A stretch of 64,000 bases of DNA from Thermoguttaceae bacterium (GTDB lineage: Bacteria > Planctomycetota > Planctomycetia > Pirellulales > Thermoguttaceae): NCBI GenBank assembly GCA_025060325.1, contig JANXBW010000007.1, positions 62,001 through 126,000 on the forward strand, given 5' to 3'. How positions within the stretch are numbered: position 1 is the stretch's first letter; each line of letters begins with the position of its first letter. The notes beneath the pieces are model-generated. The model was not told the DNA's origin and ran no database searches. It saw only the letters and a program-made list of their open reading frames with translations. The position numbers and the translations under genes were made by a program. Positions 63,415 through 64,000 of the stretch are shown one piece after another.

Positions 63415-64000
63415 TTACCGCGGCCTTTGAGCAGCCTCGGCGGCCGGCAGTTCTTTTACCACCCGGCTCCATCCGGGCGGCGTCCGGGGCTTGACCCAAC
63501 TCTCTTCAAACAGTCCCAAAGGGTCCAGGATGTTCTTTGCGTTGATCTTCATGTCTTGGAACCGAAAGACGGTGCGATTCTTCCCATTGGGTTCCACCAA
63601 CTCCAAGGCAAACGGGGTCATGTCCTGCCAAAGGATGATCATGGTCGCTCGCTGGAAGTTCGCAGCATCGCTTTGCCACTTTGGCCAGGCTTCAAGCCAG
63701 ACCTGACCTTGGGCTTGAGACGGCGTCACTAACCGCAGGTAATATCGATTCCTTAACTCAGCGGCCTTTGCCCCAAACACGAATGGCAACGGTCCTGCAC
63801 TCATCGGCCGTTCTTGAGCTTCCGGCGGCAGGGGGTACTCGATAAGCTGCTTTTGAGAGTAATCAAATTCGTAAATGGCCTTTCCATCACAGATCCATTG
63901 CTCCGCCCGCGGCTCGGAAATGTCCTTCGGCTGAAAAACGCGAAAGAGCCCTTTGTTCGGAGCCGCGTACTTGATCTCACCCTGGTCAATGGCCACTGGC
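63415..64000 (-). CDS. TIGR03009-like exported protein, C-terminal part
   Basis: The 3' end of a minus-strand gene whose start lies beyond the window; the frame is open to the last base. The visible 195 residues contain WICDGKAIYEFDYSQKQLIEY, PLPFVFGAKAAELRNRYYLRL, VWLEAWPKWQSDAANFQRATM and KNRTVFRFQDMKIN. These match the pattern of lipoprotein-localisation-type (LolA-like) beta folds and, more specifically, the planctomycete TIGR03009 family. The role of TIGR03009 proteins is unknown. Confidence 0.7.
   Translation of the reverse strand, partial: PVAIDQGEIKYAAPNKGLFRVFQPKDISEPRAEQWICDGKAIYEFDYSQKQLIEYPLPPEAQERPMSAGPLPFVFGAKAAELRNRYYLRLVTPSQAQGQVWLEAWPKWQSDAANFQRATMIILWQDMTPFALELVEPNGKNRTVFRFQDMKINAKNILDPLGLFEESWVKPRTPPGWSRVVKELPAAEAAQRPR

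Overview
The window looks like a chromosomal segment of a planctomycete, probably of the Pirellulales and perhaps a thermophilic lineage. This is an inference from gene content: two tandem DUF6268-type barrel proteins, a TIGR03009-type protein at the right edge, a GYF-domain membrane protein, a secreted sulfatase, a hydrazine-synthase-alpha-related (HzsA-like) multihaem protein, ThuA, a planctomycete-style secreted ADP-ribosylglycohydrolase, and menaquinone synthesis by the futalosine route. Neither tRNA encodes its CCA end. The supported genes add up to about 76% of the window, which is low for a bacterium, and many gaps are 0.3 to 1.2 kb long.

Layout. 1-6.3 kb: end of a cytochrome c assembly gene, a QueD/PTPS-like enzyme, an LptF/LptG permease, and two secreted Gly/Pro-rich proteins (one with EF-hands, one Spy/CpxP-like). 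7.0-18.8 kb: a complete-looking inner-membrane and pseudopilin block of a type II secretion system (gspE-F-G-H-I-J-K-L, then a gene that appears to fuse a GspM/PilO-like part to a GspC/PilP-like part). No secretin or prepilin peptidase is present here. 18.9-22.9 kb: three minus-strand genes for secreted or outer-membrane proteins. 23.8-27.1 kb: a glycine-repeat secreted protein with a clear terminator, and a large secreted alpha/beta hydrolase. 28.1-32 kb: ppx and ppk1, a polyphosphate pair. 32-36.7 kb: GYF-domain protein, SpoU methyltransferase, tmk and holB. 37.1-47.8 kb: ThuA, a polysaccharide flippase, a sulfatase, an 1132-residue beta-propeller/dihaem/FGE-like fusion, and a secreted zinc phospholipase C/P1-nuclease-fold protein. 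48.3-54.3 kb: minus-strand methyltransferase, SDR-like protein, hemB, Ser/Thr kinase, phoU. 55.4-64 kb: a small membrane protein, ROK glucokinase, tRNA-Ser, mqnC and mqnA, a winged-helix AAA+ ATPase, tRNA-Arg and a partial gene.

How they fit together. The type II system could export the many signal-peptide proteins nearby (sulfatase, hydrolases, phospholipase), although a substrate link cannot be shown from sequence. The most unusual single object is the 42944-46342 protein. It joins a HzsA-related propeller with two CxxCH haem sites to a formylglycine-generating-enzyme-like domain whose two catalytic cysteines are replaced, and it lies directly downstream of a cysteine-type sulfatase.
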